Of a DNA stretch of 64,000 nt, positions 18,625 to 27,206 are shown piece by piece. Within the stretch, counting starts at the first letter, position 1, and each line of letters begins with the position of its first letter. The position numbers and the translations under genes were made by a program. Where the stretch lies: positions 30,652-94,651 of the forward strand of contig JBELBZ010000006.1 of assembly GCA_042095055.1 (NCBI GenBank), in the 5' to 3' direction. Under the pieces are notes generated by a model. The model had not been told where the DNA came from, did not search any database, and saw only the letters and a list, made by a program, of their open reading frames with translations. The DNA is from UBA8752 sp042095055. Its GTDB lineage: Bacteria > Bacteroidota > Bacteroidia > Flavobacteriales_D > Sanyastnellaceae.

Positions 18625-19062
18625 TCAGAAAGGCGAATCGCCGGTCACATTCAGCCCCATACTCCTTGCCGTTCCAGCGACCACCTTCATGGCGGATTCG
18701 ATGGAGAAGCAATTGAGATCGGGCATCTTGTCCTCTGCAATTACACGGACCTGGTCCCACGTCACTTTGCCCACCTTCTGTCGGTTAGATTCCGGAGAAC
18801 CCTTCTTCAATTTGGCGGCTTCCATGAGTTGCACTGCTGCGGGCGGTGTCTTGATGATAAAGTCAAAAGACTTGTCATTGTAGACGGTAATGACCACCGG
18901 AAGAACCTTGCCTGCTTTGTCCTGGGTACGCCCATTGAACTGCTTGCAAAATTCCATGATGTTCACACCTGCCGCACCAAGTGCAGGACCAACCGGTGGT
19001 GAGGGATTGGCAGCGCCACCCCTCACTTGCAGTTTGACCATTTTGGCGACTTCTTTAGCCAT
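18625..19062 (-). CDS. rplK: 50S ribosomal protein L11
   Basis: 145 residues. The proline-rich N-terminal domain NPSPPVGPALGAAGVNIMEF and the C-terminal rRNA-binding domain (VGKVTWDQVRVIAEDKMPDL) are unmistakable. L11 forms the GTPase-associated centre with 23S rRNA. A 129-base AT-richer spacer separates it from nusG, the longest gap in the secE-rplL part of the operon and the likely place for any internal promoter. Confidence 0.98.
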   Translation of the reverse strand: MAKEVAKMVKLQVRGGAANPSPPVGPALGAAGVNIMEFCKQFNGRTQDKAGKVLPVVITVYNDKSFDFIIKTPPAAVQLMEAAKLKKGSPESNRQKVGKVTWDQVRVIAEDKMPDLNCFSIESAMKVVAGTARSMGLNVTGDSPF

Positions 19063-19191
19063 GGATCTATTGTTTATAATGAACAGGTCGGCCGCAGTGT
19101 CCAGGGAAGCATTCTGGTACAGGGCACGGGTCGTCCTGGCTGTTCCGGTTTATATATGATACTCTTTATACAGTGATATTCAGTTGCCGCC

Positions 19192-19743
19192 TCAGGATTC
19201 CTTCTCCACTTGGAGGAAACCCAGTTCGACTGGGGTCTTTCTTCCAAAAATCTTCACCATCACCTTCAGCTTGCGCTTCTCCTCGTTGATCTCCTCGATG
19301 GTGCCATGGAATCCATTGAATGGACCATCTCCCACCTTGACGACCTCTCCAACCTTGAACGGGATGGACAATTCCTCCTCGCTTTCGGCCAACTCATCCA
19401 CACGGCCCAGCATGCGGCTCACCTCATTCGCCCGCAATGCAAGCGGATCCCCTCGTTTCTCTGCACCCAAAAATCCAATCACACTGGGCGTGTTCCGGAT
19501 GACGTGGGGCACCTCCCCCACAAGCGCACATTCCACAAACACATAGCCCGGGTAATGGTTGCGCTCCTTGGCGACCTTTTTACCGTTCTTGATTTGCAGC
19601 ACCTTTTCCGTTGGGATCAAAATCTGACCCACGTAATCAGACAAGCCGGCCGCGGAAATCTCAGACTCAAGGAAACCCTTGGCCTTGTTCTCCTGCCCAC
19701 CTATGGCGCGCACTACGTACCATTTCTTGTCGATTTCGCTCAT
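19192..19743 (-). CDS. nusG: Transcription termination/antitermination factor NusG
   Basis: 183 residues from the ATG at 19743 (MSEIDKKWYVVRAIGGQENK); a longer reading frame from 19833 overlaps the end of secE and was rejected. N-terminal NGN domain with KWYVVRAIGGQENKAK and PGYVFVEC; C-terminal KOW domain with VGEVVKVGDGPFNGFHGTI (about residues 130-150). It binds RNA polymerase and, through the KOW domain, Rho or S10. It follows secE by 14 bases, as in most bacteria. Confidence 0.97.
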   Translation of the reverse strand: MSEIDKKWYVVRAIGGQENKAKGFLESEISAAGLSDYVGQILIPTEKVLQIKNGKKVAKERNHYPGYVFVECALVGEVPHVIRNTPSVIGFLGAEKRGDPLALRANEVSRMLGRVDELAESEEELSIPFKVGEVVKVGDGPFNGFHGTIEEINEEKRKLKVMVKIFGRKTPVELGFLQVEKES

Positions 19744-19757
19744 GGTTCTGTTCGCGT

Positions 19758-19979
19758 TCAAATGACGTAGGTGTAAATCAAACCGATGACACCTTGCCAG
19801 ATGCTCTCTGATGAATTCACTCCGAACACCCAATCCATGGCGAACACAATGCCCGCAATGAGGAGGGAAGCAATGAAGACCAATACCGAAGCCTCTTGCA
19901 ATTGCTTGGGGCCAGGCCAGGTCACACGCTCCACCAGTTCGATGTAGCTATCCTTGACGTATTCTATGACGTTTGCCAT
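19758..19979 (-). CDS. secE: Preprotein translocase subunit SecE
   Basis: 73 residues from the ATG at 19979; an upstream in-frame start would extend into the tRNA-Trp 3' flank and was rejected. It has the family motif ELVERVTWPGPKQLQEAS, followed by one transmembrane helix (VLVFIASLLIAGIVFAMDWVF). It clamps the SecY channel in the inner membrane. Located between tRNA-Trp and nusG. Confidence 0.97.
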   Translation of the reverse strand: MANVIEYVKDSYIELVERVTWPGPKQLQEASVLVFIASLLIAGIVFAMDWVFGVNSSESIWQGVIGLIYTYVI

Positions 19980-19997
19980 GTCGATTCGGTGTATTTG

Positions 19998-20070
19998 CAC
20001 GGGCAGCAGGACTCGAACCTGCAACCAACGGTTTTGGAGACCGCTACTCTACCAATTGAGCTATGCCCGT
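19998..20070 (-). tRNA. tRNA-Trp (anticodon CCA)
   Basis: Acceptor ACGGGCA / TGCCCGT with discriminator G, anticodon loop CTCCAAA, T-arm GGTTCGAGTCC. The 3' CCA is not encoded. It sits just upstream of secE, 18 bases from its ATG, and after the tuf terminator. Confidence 0.96.
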
Positions 20071-20080
20071 AGACGGCGAA

Positions 20081-20107
20081 AGAAGATGCCCCAGTTGGGC
20101 ATCTTCT
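20081..20107 (-). terminator. Terminator after tuf
   Basis: Perfect 11-base stem AGAAGATGCCC / GGGCATCTTCT with a five-base loop, followed on the minus strand by TTTC. It separates the tRNA-tuf unit from the tRNA-Trp-secE-nusG unit, 34 bases after the tuf stop. Confidence 0.75.
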
Positions 20108-20140
20108 TTCCCCAGATTTGTATTCAGTGAAAACCGAAGC

Positions 20141-21325
20141 TCAGCTGAGCTCGGTCACCTGTCCGGCGCCTACGGTGCGGCCACCCTCACGGATAGCGAA
20201 ACGCAGACCGGGGGACATTGCAACACCGTAGATCAACTCTACAGCAATTGTTACGTTGTCACCAGGCATGACCATCTCGCGGCCTTCCTCGAGGATGATT
20301 TCACCCGTTACGTCCGTTGTGCGGAAGTAGAACTGTGGACGGTACTTGTTGTGGAAAGGAGTGTGGCGGCCACCCTCTTCTTTCTTCAAGATGTACACCT
20401 CAGCCTTGAACTTGCTGTGTGGCGTTACCGTTCCAGGAGCGGCGATGACCATTCCACGCTTGATGTCCTTCTTGTCGATACCACGGAGGAGCAAACCGAC
20501 GTTGTCGCCAGCCTCACCACGGTCCAAAATCTTGCGGAACATCTCAACACCCGTAATGGTGGACTTCATGCCTTCGGCATTCAGACCGAGGATGTCAATC
20601 TCATCGCCCGTGTTGATGATACCTGTCTCAATACGACCGGTAGCAACGGTTCCACGACCGGTGATGGTGAACACGTCCTCAACAGACATCAAGAAAGGCT
20701 TCTCGTTGTCACGAACAGGCAGCTTGATGTAATCGTCCACAGCCTTCATCAGCTCGAGGACAGTATCAACCCACTTCTGCTCTCCGTTCAGAGCGCCCAA
20801 GGCAGAACCCTGAATGCAAGGCACGTTGTCTCCATCGTACTCGTAGAAGCTGAGGAGCTCACGCACCTCCATCTCAACGAGCTCGAGCAACTCCTCATCA
20901 TCGACCATGTCGACTTTGTTGAGGAAAGGCACGATGGTTGGCACACCAACCTGGCGGCCGAGCAAAATGTGCTCACGGGTTTGTGGCATTGGACCATCGG
21001 TCGCAGCCACAACGAGAATGGCGCCGTCCATCTGGGCAGCACCTGTTACCATGTTCTTCACATAGTCCGCGTGACCTGGACAGTCAACGTGTGCATAGTG
21101 ACGGTTTTCCGTCGCATACTCAACGTGTGAGGAGTTAATGGTAATACCACGCTCCTTTTCCTCGGGAGCGTTGTCAATTTGATCAAACGAGGAAGCCTCG
21201 CTAAAGCCAGCATCAGCCAACACTTTCGTGATTGCTGCGGTGAGGGTCGTCTTGCCGTGGTCAACGTGACCCAGGGTCCCGATGTTCACGTGCGGCTTGG
21301 AACGATCGAACGTTTCTTTAGCCAT
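20141..21325 (-). CDS. tuf: Elongation factor Tu
   Basis: 394 residues of the GTPase that delivers aminoacyl-tRNA to the ribosome. G1 GHVDHGKTTL, switch II DCPGHADYVKNMVTGAAQMD, G4 NKVD, G5 GSAL are all intact. Domain II begins about residue 200 (GRGTVATGRIETG) and the C-terminus ends GRTVGAGQVTELS. It lies downstream of four tRNA genes and is probably co-transcribed with them, as the 54-base spacer contains no terminator. Confidence 0.99.
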   Translation of the reverse strand: MAKETFDRSKPHVNIGTLGHVDHGKTTLTAAITKVLADAGFSEASSFDQIDNAPEEKERGITINSSHVEYATENRHYAHVDCPGHADYVKNMVTGAAQMDGAILVVAATDGPMPQTREHILLGRQVGVPTIVPFLNKVDMVDDEELLELVEMEVRELLSFYEYDGDNVPCIQGSALGALNGEQKWVDTVLELMKAVDDYIKLPVRDNEKPFLMSVEDVFTITGRGTVATGRIETGIINTGDEIDILGLNAEGMKSTITGVEMFRKILDRGEAGDNVGLLLRGIDKKDIKRGMVIAAPGTVTPHSKFKAEVYILKKEEGGRHTPFHNKYRPQFYFRTTDVTGEIILEEGREMVMPGDNVTIAVELIYGVAMSPGLRFAIREGGRTVGAGQVTELS

Positions 21326-21376
21326 GGTTTGGTTTGTTTAGAGTTAACGATTAAAGGATTCTATTTCACTGTTCAA

Positions 21377-21451
21377 TGGAGCCAATGACGGGAATTGAAC
21401 CCGTGACCTCTTCCTTACCAAGGAAGCGCTCTACCCCTGAGCTACATCGGC
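21377..21451 (-). tRNA. tRNA-Thr (anticodon GGU)
   Basis: Acceptor GCCGATG / CATTGGC (one G-T pair), anticodon stem-loop CTTCC-TTGGTAA-GGAAG, T-arm GGGTTCAATTCCC. It reads ACC/ACU. CCA is encoded after the discriminator. Fourth and last tRNA before tuf. Confidence 0.96.
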
Positions 21452-21495
21452 AGTGTTTGGAGCCACCCCGTTGGGTGCGCACCGGATATTTTTTT

Positions 21496-21569
<74 letters not shown>

Positions 21570-21585
21570 TTCTATATTTCTTACG

Positions 21586-21668
21586 TGGGGGTAATAGGAT
21601 TCGAACCTATTCAGTCGTAGACAACAGATTTACAGTCTGCCCCGGCTCTCCAACTCCGGCGTACCCCC
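21586..21668 (-). tRNA. tRNA-Tyr (anticodon GUA)
   Basis: 83-base class II tRNA with a long variable arm. Acceptor GGGGGTA / TACCCCC, discriminator A, anticodon stem-loop CAGA-CTGTAAA-TCTG, T-arm AGGTTCGAATCCT. CCA is not encoded. Confidence 0.96.
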
Positions 21669-21695
21669 ATTGGTACAATTTTTGGACGATGATTG

Positions 21696-21769
21696 AGCCG
21701 GTGGAGGGATTCGAACCCCCGACCTGCTGATTACAAATCAGCTGCTCTAGCCAACTGAGCTACACCGGC
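21696..21769 (-). tRNA. tRNA-Thr (anticodon UGU)
   Basis: Acceptor GCCGGTG / CACCGGC, anticodon stem-loop GCTGA-TTTGTAA-TCAGC, T-arm GGGTTCGAATCCC. It reads ACA. CCA is not encoded. First tRNA of the tRNA-tuf unit. With the CGU and GGU tRNAs, all three threonine isoacceptors are in this window. Confidence 0.96.
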
Positions 21770-21791
21770 CTCTCTTTCAAAGAACAAGGGC

Positions 21792-21822
21792 AAAAAAAAG
21801 CCCTCCCCGATTTCGGGAGGGC
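21792..21822 (-). terminator. Terminator after hpf
   Basis: Stem GCCCTCC / GGAGGGC followed on the minus strand by eight T residues, 71 bases after the hpf stop. It isolates the xerC-hpf transcript from the tRNA-tuf unit. Confidence 0.85.
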
Positions 21823-21892
21823 AAATGTAGCGCAGAAAAACTTGCCCGCAATGGACAAAACGCATCTGATTACATCGTTTTCATAATCGGGC

Positions 21893-22186
21893 TTAAGCCG
21901 CGCGGTTCCTGACTTTTTCGAGCTGCCTGCGCAAAGCTTCTGCAGCATCTGAGGCCGCTTCTTCAAAAGAGGTTGCCTTGCGGCTGCTGAACACATCTGA
22001 ACCCGGAACATTGAGCTTCACTTCCACGCATTTGTTTTCGCGGTCCTGGTCTTTGTCGAGCCTCAAAAAAACATCAGCTGCGATAATTCCGGGATGAAAA
22101 AGCGTCAGCTTGTTGAGTTTATCCTGGATGAACTCGATCAAGGAACCATCGGCCTTGAAATGAATGGACTGGACTTGTATTTGCAT
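21893..22186 (-). CDS. hpf: Ribosome hibernation-promoting factor
   Basis: 97 residues from the ATG at 22186 (MQIQVQSIHFKADGSLIEFI); three extra upstream residues are possible but unlikely. It is the short HPF/YfiA-type protein: N-terminal strand, helix LIEFIQDKLNKL, strands with VFLRLDKD and VEVKLNVPGSDVF, and the C-terminal helix FEEAASDAAEALRRQLEKVR. It lacks the C-terminal dimerisation domain of long HPF, so by family precedent it would act with another factor or as a short stabiliser of idle ribosomes. Lies 23 bases after xerC, likely in one transcript. Confidence 0.93.
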   Translation of the reverse strand: MQIQVQSIHFKADGSLIEFIQDKLNKLTLFHPGIIAADVFLRLDKDQDRENKCVEVKLNVPGSDVFSSRKATSFEEAASDAAEALRRQLEKVRNRAA

Positions 22187-22209
22187 GTAAACCACTTGAG
22201 GGTGAGACC

Positions 22210-23115
22210 TTAGAAAATGCCTCGCGTATCAAGTGGTGATCCTTTGTGCGCGTCCTTCATGCGACTCGTTGTCACGTGGGTATAGTGCTGGGTCGCATTC
22301 AAACTGCTGTGCCCAAGCAACTCTTTCACCGCGTTGATGTCTGCTCCGCGGTTCAACAAATGCGTAGCAAACGAGTGCCTAATGACGTGCGCACTACACT
22401 TGCTAAGCGAGCTCGCTTCTGTAATGTAGTGATTAACGCGACGGTAAACAAACGCGGGGTACAGCTCTCTTCCGCCATCCGTAACGAGCAACCGCTCACT
22501 GTCTCCGGGGCGCGAACGCATGTACAATTCTGCTTGATCAATGGTATCGTCCGATATGGGGATGTAGCGGTCCTTGCCTCCCTTGCCCGTGACCTTGATG
22601 TTTTTGCGGCTGACGTTGACATCAGCATGGCGCAATGTGATCAACTCGTCTTGTCTCACTCCTGTTTCATACAACAGGGTCATCATGAGCCGGTCACGCA
22701 TGCCTGACCAGCTTTTGGGAAACACAGACCCGTCGAGCAAGGAAACCATGTTGCGCTCGGGAACCACTTCCCGGACACGCTTCTCAAGTTTGGGCAATGA
22801 AACACCGTTGCTGGGGTCTCTGTCGGTGTAAGACATCCGACGGGCGAACCTATTGAAGGTTCGGAACGCACTCACTTTGCGGTGAATGGTGCGGGGGCTG
22901 CGCCCCTCTTTCATCATGTTCACAATCCACGACCTGACCCATTCCCCTTCAATGCCAATCAAGGAGTCGTGCTCGTATTGATCTGCGAGAAACCGTTGAA
23001 ATTGATTCAGGTCTGAACGATAGCAACGTAGGGTGTGAACACTGCCTCTTTTCTCCTTCTCGAGAAAGTGCAGGAAGGCCAGTAAAGGCGATTGGGCAGT
23101 GGATGAACTTGACAT
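22210..23115 (-). CDS. xerC: Tyrosine recombinase, XerC/XerD type
   Basis: 301 residues. N-terminal SAM-like DNA-binding domain (about 8-95) and a C-terminal catalytic domain with the complete set Arg154 (TGVRQDEL), Lys near 178-181 (GKGGKDR), His243 and Arg246 (HVIRHSFATHLL), His269 (LGHS) and nucleophile Tyr278 (HYTHV). This length and the rpsU-xerC-hpf setting are standard for the chromosomal dimer-resolution recombinase of Bacteroidota, not for a phage or integron integrase. A 15-base sequence immediately before the ATG also occurs before the giant gene at 52088. Confidence 0.9.
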   Translation of the reverse strand: MSSSSTAQSPLLAFLHFLEKEKRGSVHTLRCYRSDLNQFQRFLADQYEHDSLIGIEGEWVRSWIVNMMKEGRSPRTIHRKVSAFRTFNRFARRMSYTDRDPSNGVSLPKLEKRVREVVPERNMVSLLDGSVFPKSWSGMRDRLMMTLLYETGVRQDELITLRHADVNVSRKNIKVTGKGGKDRYIPISDDTIDQAELYMRSRPGDSERLLVTDGGRELYPAFVYRRVNHYITEASSLSKCSAHVIRHSFATHLLNRGADINAVKELLGHSSLNATQHYTHVTTSRMKDAHKGSPLDTRGIF

Positions 23116-23167
23116 TTTGGTTTGGTCAAGGCGAATATTACCCTACCAAACCAAATACTCCAAATTA

Positions 23168-23356
23168 TCACCCCATCAATGCCTTCTTGTTTTTGTAAAC
23201 GGCCTTCTTCATCGCTTCACGACGAACCGTCTTGGGCTTTACGTACTCTTTTCGGGCCCGGAGCATACGCCCGGTTTTCGTGCGATCGAACTTTTTCTTG
23301 AAACGCTTAAGCGCCCGTTCGATGTTTTCTCCCTCCTTGACCGGAATGATAAGCAT
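23168..23356 (-). CDS. rpsU: 30S ribosomal protein S21
   Basis: 62 residues, very basic. The N-terminus MLIIPVKEGENIERALKRFK and the segment KKFDRTKTGRMLRARKEYVK match S21 of Bacteroidota. S21 sits near the anti-Shine-Dalgarno region of 16S rRNA; in this phylum it is known to help mask that region, which fits the absence of clear Shine-Dalgarno sequences in this window. First gene of the rpsU-xerC-hpf unit. Confidence 0.96.
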   Translation of the reverse strand: MLIIPVKEGENIERALKRFKKKFDRTKTGRMLRARKEYVKPKTVRREAMKKAVYKNKKALMG

Positions 23357-23373
23357 GGCTAAAAATTGGGTCG

Positions 23374-23402
23374 CGAAGATAGCTGATTTTACCTAAAACC
23401 AA
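23374..23402 (-). promoter_or_regulatory. Candidate promoter for rpsU
   Basis: Minus-strand TATCTTCG at 23374-23381, one base from TAnnTTTG, with TTG at 23400-23402, 18 bases upstream. The predicted start of transcription is about 10 bases before the ATG. Confidence 0.45.
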
Positions 23403-23411
23403 TGCCCTTTC

Positions 23412-24575
23412 CTACGAATCTGATGAATGCGGGCCGTTTTTGACCAATCCCCGCGAGATGACCAGTTTTTGGATCTCCGACGTCCCCTCACCTATGGTGC
23501 ACAATTTAGAATCCCGGTAGAATTTCTCTACGGGAAAATCCTTGGTGTAGCCGTATCCGCCGAACACCTGCACCGCATCGGTGGCAATTCTGACACAGGC
23601 CTCAGACGCCATGTATTTGGCCATGGCCCCGTAACGCGTGACATCACCTCCCTGAGCCTTGGCATGGCACGCTTTGGCGATGAGACCTCGAGAGGCTTCC
23701 AAATCCACGGCCATGTCCGCGAGCTTGAAGCCTATCCCTTGAAAGTGGGCAATAGGCTGCCCGAATTGTTCCCGCTGAAGCGCATACTTCCTGGCTGCAT
23801 CATAGGCTCCACGACCTATGCCAAGGGACAATGCGGCAATTGAAATGCGCCCACCATCCAAAATTTTCATAGCCTGAATGAAACCATCTCCTTCCTGGCC
23901 CAACATATTGGACGATGGAATGCGACAATCCTCAAAAATCAACTCAGCGGTCTCACTGGAACGCATGCCCAGCTTGTTTTCTTTTTTGCCTCCCTTGAAC
24001 CCTGGTGTCCCGCGTTCCACAACAAAAGCAGATATGCCACGGCTGTCCAAAAGTTCTCCAGTGCGCACCAGCACCACCACCACATCTCCACTGATGCCGT
24101 GGGTGATCCAATTCTTGGTTCCGTTCAGCACCCAATCGTCTCCGTCCCGCACGGCTGTGCAGCGCATGCGCATCGCGTCGGAGCCCGTGCCGGCCTCTGT
24201 AAGCCCCCAAGCACCAATGTGCTCACCAGCCGCCAGTTTGGGCAGGTACCGCTGCTTTTGATCTTCGTTTCCAAAGGTCAAAATGTGGTTCGTACACAAG
24301 CTGTTGTGCGCGGCCATACTGAGGCCAATGGAACCGCACACCGCCGCGAGCTCTTCGATGGCTGCAACGTATTCGGGATAATCCAACCCGATTCCACCAT
24401 ATTGCTCAGGCACCAGCATGCCCATGAGTCCCAGCTCCCCCATCTTTCCGAACAATGCTCTCGGAAAATGCTGCCTCTCGTCCCAATCGAGGATGTGCTG
24501 CTCCATTTCTTGTGCAGCGAAATCTCTCACCATGCTTCTGATGGCAGAGAGGGTGTCGTTTTCCTGGAAGGTCAT
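23412..24575 (-). CDS. Acyl-CoA dehydrogenase
   Basis: 387 residues, full length for the family of FAD-dependent enzymes that form trans-2-enoyl-CoA in fatty acid or branched-chain amino acid breakdown. Three-part fold visible: alpha N-domain with MGELGLMGMLVPEQYGG, beta middle domain with signature AWGLTEAGTGSDAM and NGTKNWITHG, and the C-terminal domain with REQFGQPIAHFQ, VQVFGGYGYTKDFPVEKFYR and GEGTSEIQKLV, where the Glu is the likely base. Chain-length preference cannot be read safely. Last gene of a long minus-strand run; 39 bases follow the HhH gene. Confidence 0.93.
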   Translation of the reverse strand: MTFQENDTLSAIRSMVRDFAAQEMEQHILDWDERQHFPRALFGKMGELGLMGMLVPEQYGGIGLDYPEYVAAIEELAAVCGSIGLSMAAHNSLCTNHILTFGNEDQKQRYLPKLAAGEHIGAWGLTEAGTGSDAMRMRCTAVRDGDDWVLNGTKNWITHGISGDVVVVLVRTGELLDSRGISAFVVERGTPGFKGGKKENKLGMRSSETAELIFEDCRIPSSNMLGQEGDGFIQAMKILDGGRISIAALSLGIGRGAYDAARKYALQREQFGQPIAHFQGIGFKLADMAVDLEASRGLIAKACHAKAQGGDVTRYGAMAKYMASEACVRIATDAVQVFGGYGYTKDFPVEKFYRDSKLCTIGEGTSEIQKLVISRGLVKNGPHSSDS

Positions 24576-24614
24576 TTCGTCCGGGTTTTGTGCAAAGGTC
24601 GACCAAAGCCTCCT

Positions 24615-25586
24615 TCATTCATGACGGCAAGGGCAGAGATAATGTGACAGCAACCTTGACTGGGCTGAATCGAGTATGGGATGCGCCAACAATTGACTCC
24701 GAGCCCCTTTGTGGTGATGAACATAACGTTCCAATACCCGCGCTGATTTGGGATTGAGGCCCGGCAACGAAAGCCATTGATCCAGCGACAAGGTGTCCGC
24801 GCAGCGACAGGACACACGTCCCGCATCAGCCGTCAAAAGCGGCGACAGAGCAGTGGCCAAACTGTCCCAACCATCCAATGCCTCGGTCAGCTGGCTCATT
24901 TCAGCAAAACCTCCCCACCGCCTGCGTGCTGCCAAAATTCTTCCCGTAACCCATGGACCTATGCCATGAACCGACAACAGGGTCAGGCTATCTGCGACAT
25001 TAATGTCAAGCGGCATGACAGGTGTGACCTCACAAGACGTGGCAGCAGCCTCGTGGGCCGTGGCCCGCTCGCCTAATGATGCCGAAGGGGTCCGAGCAGG
25101 GCGAGTACGACGGTCCTCTTCGTTCCGAGTGGCCGCCTTTTGATGGAAGCTCGGGTCAAATTGAAGAGCGGCCTCATAATGGTCCATCCACCCCTCTGGC
25201 AGCGCCCGCATGCGGCTCAAAGTCCTTTGATCCCGAATGCCGCCAACGGCCCTATTGTAGCGCACTGCAGCCCTGGCTTGCAGAGGAGAAAGCCCCAGGT
25301 TAACCCAACCGGCAGAATCCAACGCCCCCACCATTATGGGCCCCGTTGCGGCATCAAACCGCAGCGCACCATTTGCCTTCTGCCCTTCATGGGACCAAGA
25401 ACCCTTGGCGCCATCTGGGGAGAGCAGCGGCCCAGGCATGGATTCCAAGGCCCGCAATACGTCGCTGACGGCCAATGGCTCCAAAACTACAGGGTTCAAT
25501 GCCCTCCAACCTTCAACCCATAGGCAGACCAACACCGCCACTCCGCACCATAAGGTGCCGAGGCGTTCACTTCTCAATATGTGCAT
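24615..25586 (-). CDS. Membrane-anchored helix-hairpin-helix protein (ComEA-like)
   Basis: 323 residues. One N-terminal hydrophobic segment (TLWCGVAVLVCLWVEGWRAL, about 11-30) that could anchor the protein, then at least three helix-hairpin-helix-type units: about 88-130 (DSAGWVNLGLSPLQARAAVR), 194-228 (DINVADSLTLLSVHGIGPWV, a clear HhH with HGIG) and 266-298 (LSLDQWLSLPGLNPKSARVL). HhH repeats bind DNA backbones; in ComEA-like proteins they bind incoming DNA during competence. The link between units 1 and 2 (150-190) is Ala/Arg/Glu-rich and probably disordered. DNA uptake is plausible but unproven; no other competence gene is nearby. Confidence 0.8.
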   Translation of the reverse strand: MHILRSERLGTLWCGVAVLVCLWVEGWRALNPVVLEPLAVSDVLRALESMPGPLLSPDGAKGSWSHEGQKANGALRFDAATGPIMVGALDSAGWVNLGLSPLQARAAVRYNRAVGGIRDQRTLSRMRALPEGWMDHYEAALQFDPSFHQKAATRNEEDRRTRPARTPSASLGERATAHEAAATSCEVTPVMPLDINVADSLTLLSVHGIGPWVTGRILAARRRWGGFAEMSQLTEALDGWDSLATALSPLLTADAGRVSCRCADTLSLDQWLSLPGLNPKSARVLERYVHHHKGARSQLLAHPILDSAQSRLLSHYLCPCRHE

Positions 25587-25603
25587 GCCCTCAGGGCAGA
25601 GCG

Positions 25604-27148
25604 TCAGTCGAAACGCTTGATCTCACCTGACTTTACCCGATTGAGGTAATCGCCGAGATCGGCTTTGACCTCTCCAGCGAGGAAATACAATCCCAAAACG
25701 TTGGGGAAGCACATCGCGAAAATCATGGCATCGCCGAAGTCAAACACACTGCTTGCACTGATGGCGCTTCCGACAACCACAAACACGCAAAAGACCGCCT
25801 TGTAGCTCAAGTCTGCTGCCTTTGTTTCACCGAACAGATAGGTCCACGCCTTGAGCCCGTAGTAGCTCCATGAAATCATGGTCGACAAGGCAAACAAAAT
25901 GACCGCCAAAGACAATACCACGGGGAACCAGGAAATGCTCTGCTCAAACGCGCTTGAGGTCAAGCCAATGGCGTTCAAAGACCCAGACTGGGCACTCTCA
26001 AGGACCGTCGCCGCATCGAATTGACCGTAGTCTGTGATCACAATCACCAACGCGGTCATGGTGCAAATCACCACTGTATCAATAAACGGCTCGAGCAAGG
26101 CCACGATGCCTTCGCTCACAGGCTCGTCTGTTTTGGCAGCACTGTGTGCGATGGATGCAGAACCGATACCGGCCTCATTTGAAAAGGCGGCACGGCGAAT
26201 GCCCTGAATCAATACTCCCACCAAACCTCCGTACATCGCCTCGGTATCAAATGCGCCGGAAAGAATCCGCCCAAAAGCAGCGGGAACCGCACCCAAGTTG
26301 GTCAGGATGACCCACAGCGCACCCAAGATGTAGATGCCCACCATAAAAGGCACAATCTTGTCCGTCACCTTCGCGATGGACTTGATGCCCCCCAGAATCA
26401 CAATGCCGACGACCACCGCCATCACAACGCCAAAAATCCACCCTTGGCCATAGAACATACTCGACTCACCACCCGTAACCGCAATCAACTGCTGCGTCGC
26501 CTGGTTGATTTGGACCATGTTGCCACCACCAAACGAACCTCCAATGCAGGCCACGGCAAACAGGGCGGCCAAGACCTTGCCCAGTCCGCCCATGTTCTTC
26601 TTGGCGAGACCATCCCGGAGGTAATACATGGGACCTCCAGAGACTGAACCATCTTCGTTTTGACGGCGGTACTTGAGGCCAAGGGTGCACTCGACAAACT
26701 TGCTGCTCATGCCAAACAACCCCGCGATGATCATCCAAAAGGTGGCACCGGGGCCACCGAGTGATACTGCCACTGCCACACCTGCGATGTTGCCTACACC
26801 CACCGTGCCGCTCAGGGCAGCTGTCAGCGCTTGAAAGTGCGACACCTCACCCTGGTGATTGGGGTCGTCATACTTGCCCCGAACCACATCGAGCGCGTGC
26901 TTGAATGCCCGGATGTTGATGAACTTGAAATAGACGGTAAAAAAGAGGGCGCCGACGAAGAGCCAAATGAGGACAAAGGGCACAGTGAACCCGGCAATAT
27001 CTACCGTCCAAAAAATGACCGAGGTGATGGCATCGGTCACAGGTCCCATGACCTCATTGATCGCATCGTCAACAGACGCTGCTGAGGCTGTGAAAGGGAA
27101 CAAAAAAGGGGCACACAGCGCAAGGCTGGCGGCAATCAGGCGTTTCAT
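25604..27148 (-). CDS. Sodium/proton:amino acid symporter, AGCS family
   Basis: 514 residues with an N-terminal signal-like segment (ending FTASAAS) and about ten or eleven membrane helices. Family blocks are clear: SGTVGVGNIAGVAVAVSLGG, GGPGATFWMIIAGLFGMSSK, GGPMYYLRDGL and RAAFSNEAGIGSASIAHSAA. AGCS transporters import alanine or glycine with Na+ or H+. It starts 58 bases after the K+ channel gene and ends 17 bases before the HhH gene. Substrate (Ala or Gly) is a family inference. Confidence 0.93.
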   Translation of the reverse strand: MKRLIAASLALCAPFLFPFTASAASVDDAINEVMGPVTDAITSVIFWTVDIAGFTVPFVLIWLFVGALFFTVYFKFINIRAFKHALDVVRGKYDDPNHQGEVSHFQALTAALSGTVGVGNIAGVAVAVSLGGPGATFWMIIAGLFGMSSKFVECTLGLKYRRQNEDGSVSGGPMYYLRDGLAKKNMGGLGKVLAALFAVACIGGSFGGGNMVQINQATQQLIAVTGGESSMFYGQGWIFGVVMAVVVGIVILGGIKSIAKVTDKIVPFMVGIYILGALWVILTNLGAVPAAFGRILSGAFDTEAMYGGLVGVLIQGIRRAAFSNEAGIGSASIAHSAAKTDEPVSEGIVALLEPFIDTVVICTMTALVIVITDYGQFDAATVLESAQSGSLNAIGLTSSAFEQSISWFPVVLSLAVILFALSTMISWSYYGLKAWTYLFGETKAADLSYKAVFCVFVVVGSAISASSVFDFGDAMIFAMCFPNVLGLYFLAGEVKADLGDYLNRVKSGEIKRFD

Positions 27149-27206
27149 GAAGTCGTGCGTTGGATGGGGCGCAATATAGGCCCCACTCTACAGCGTGCAG
27201 GAGATG

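Noticed and set aside
22210..23115. Integrase as a sign of a mobile element
   Set aside because: XerC-like length, rpsU-xerC-hpf context and no attachment site, excisionase or phage genes nearby.
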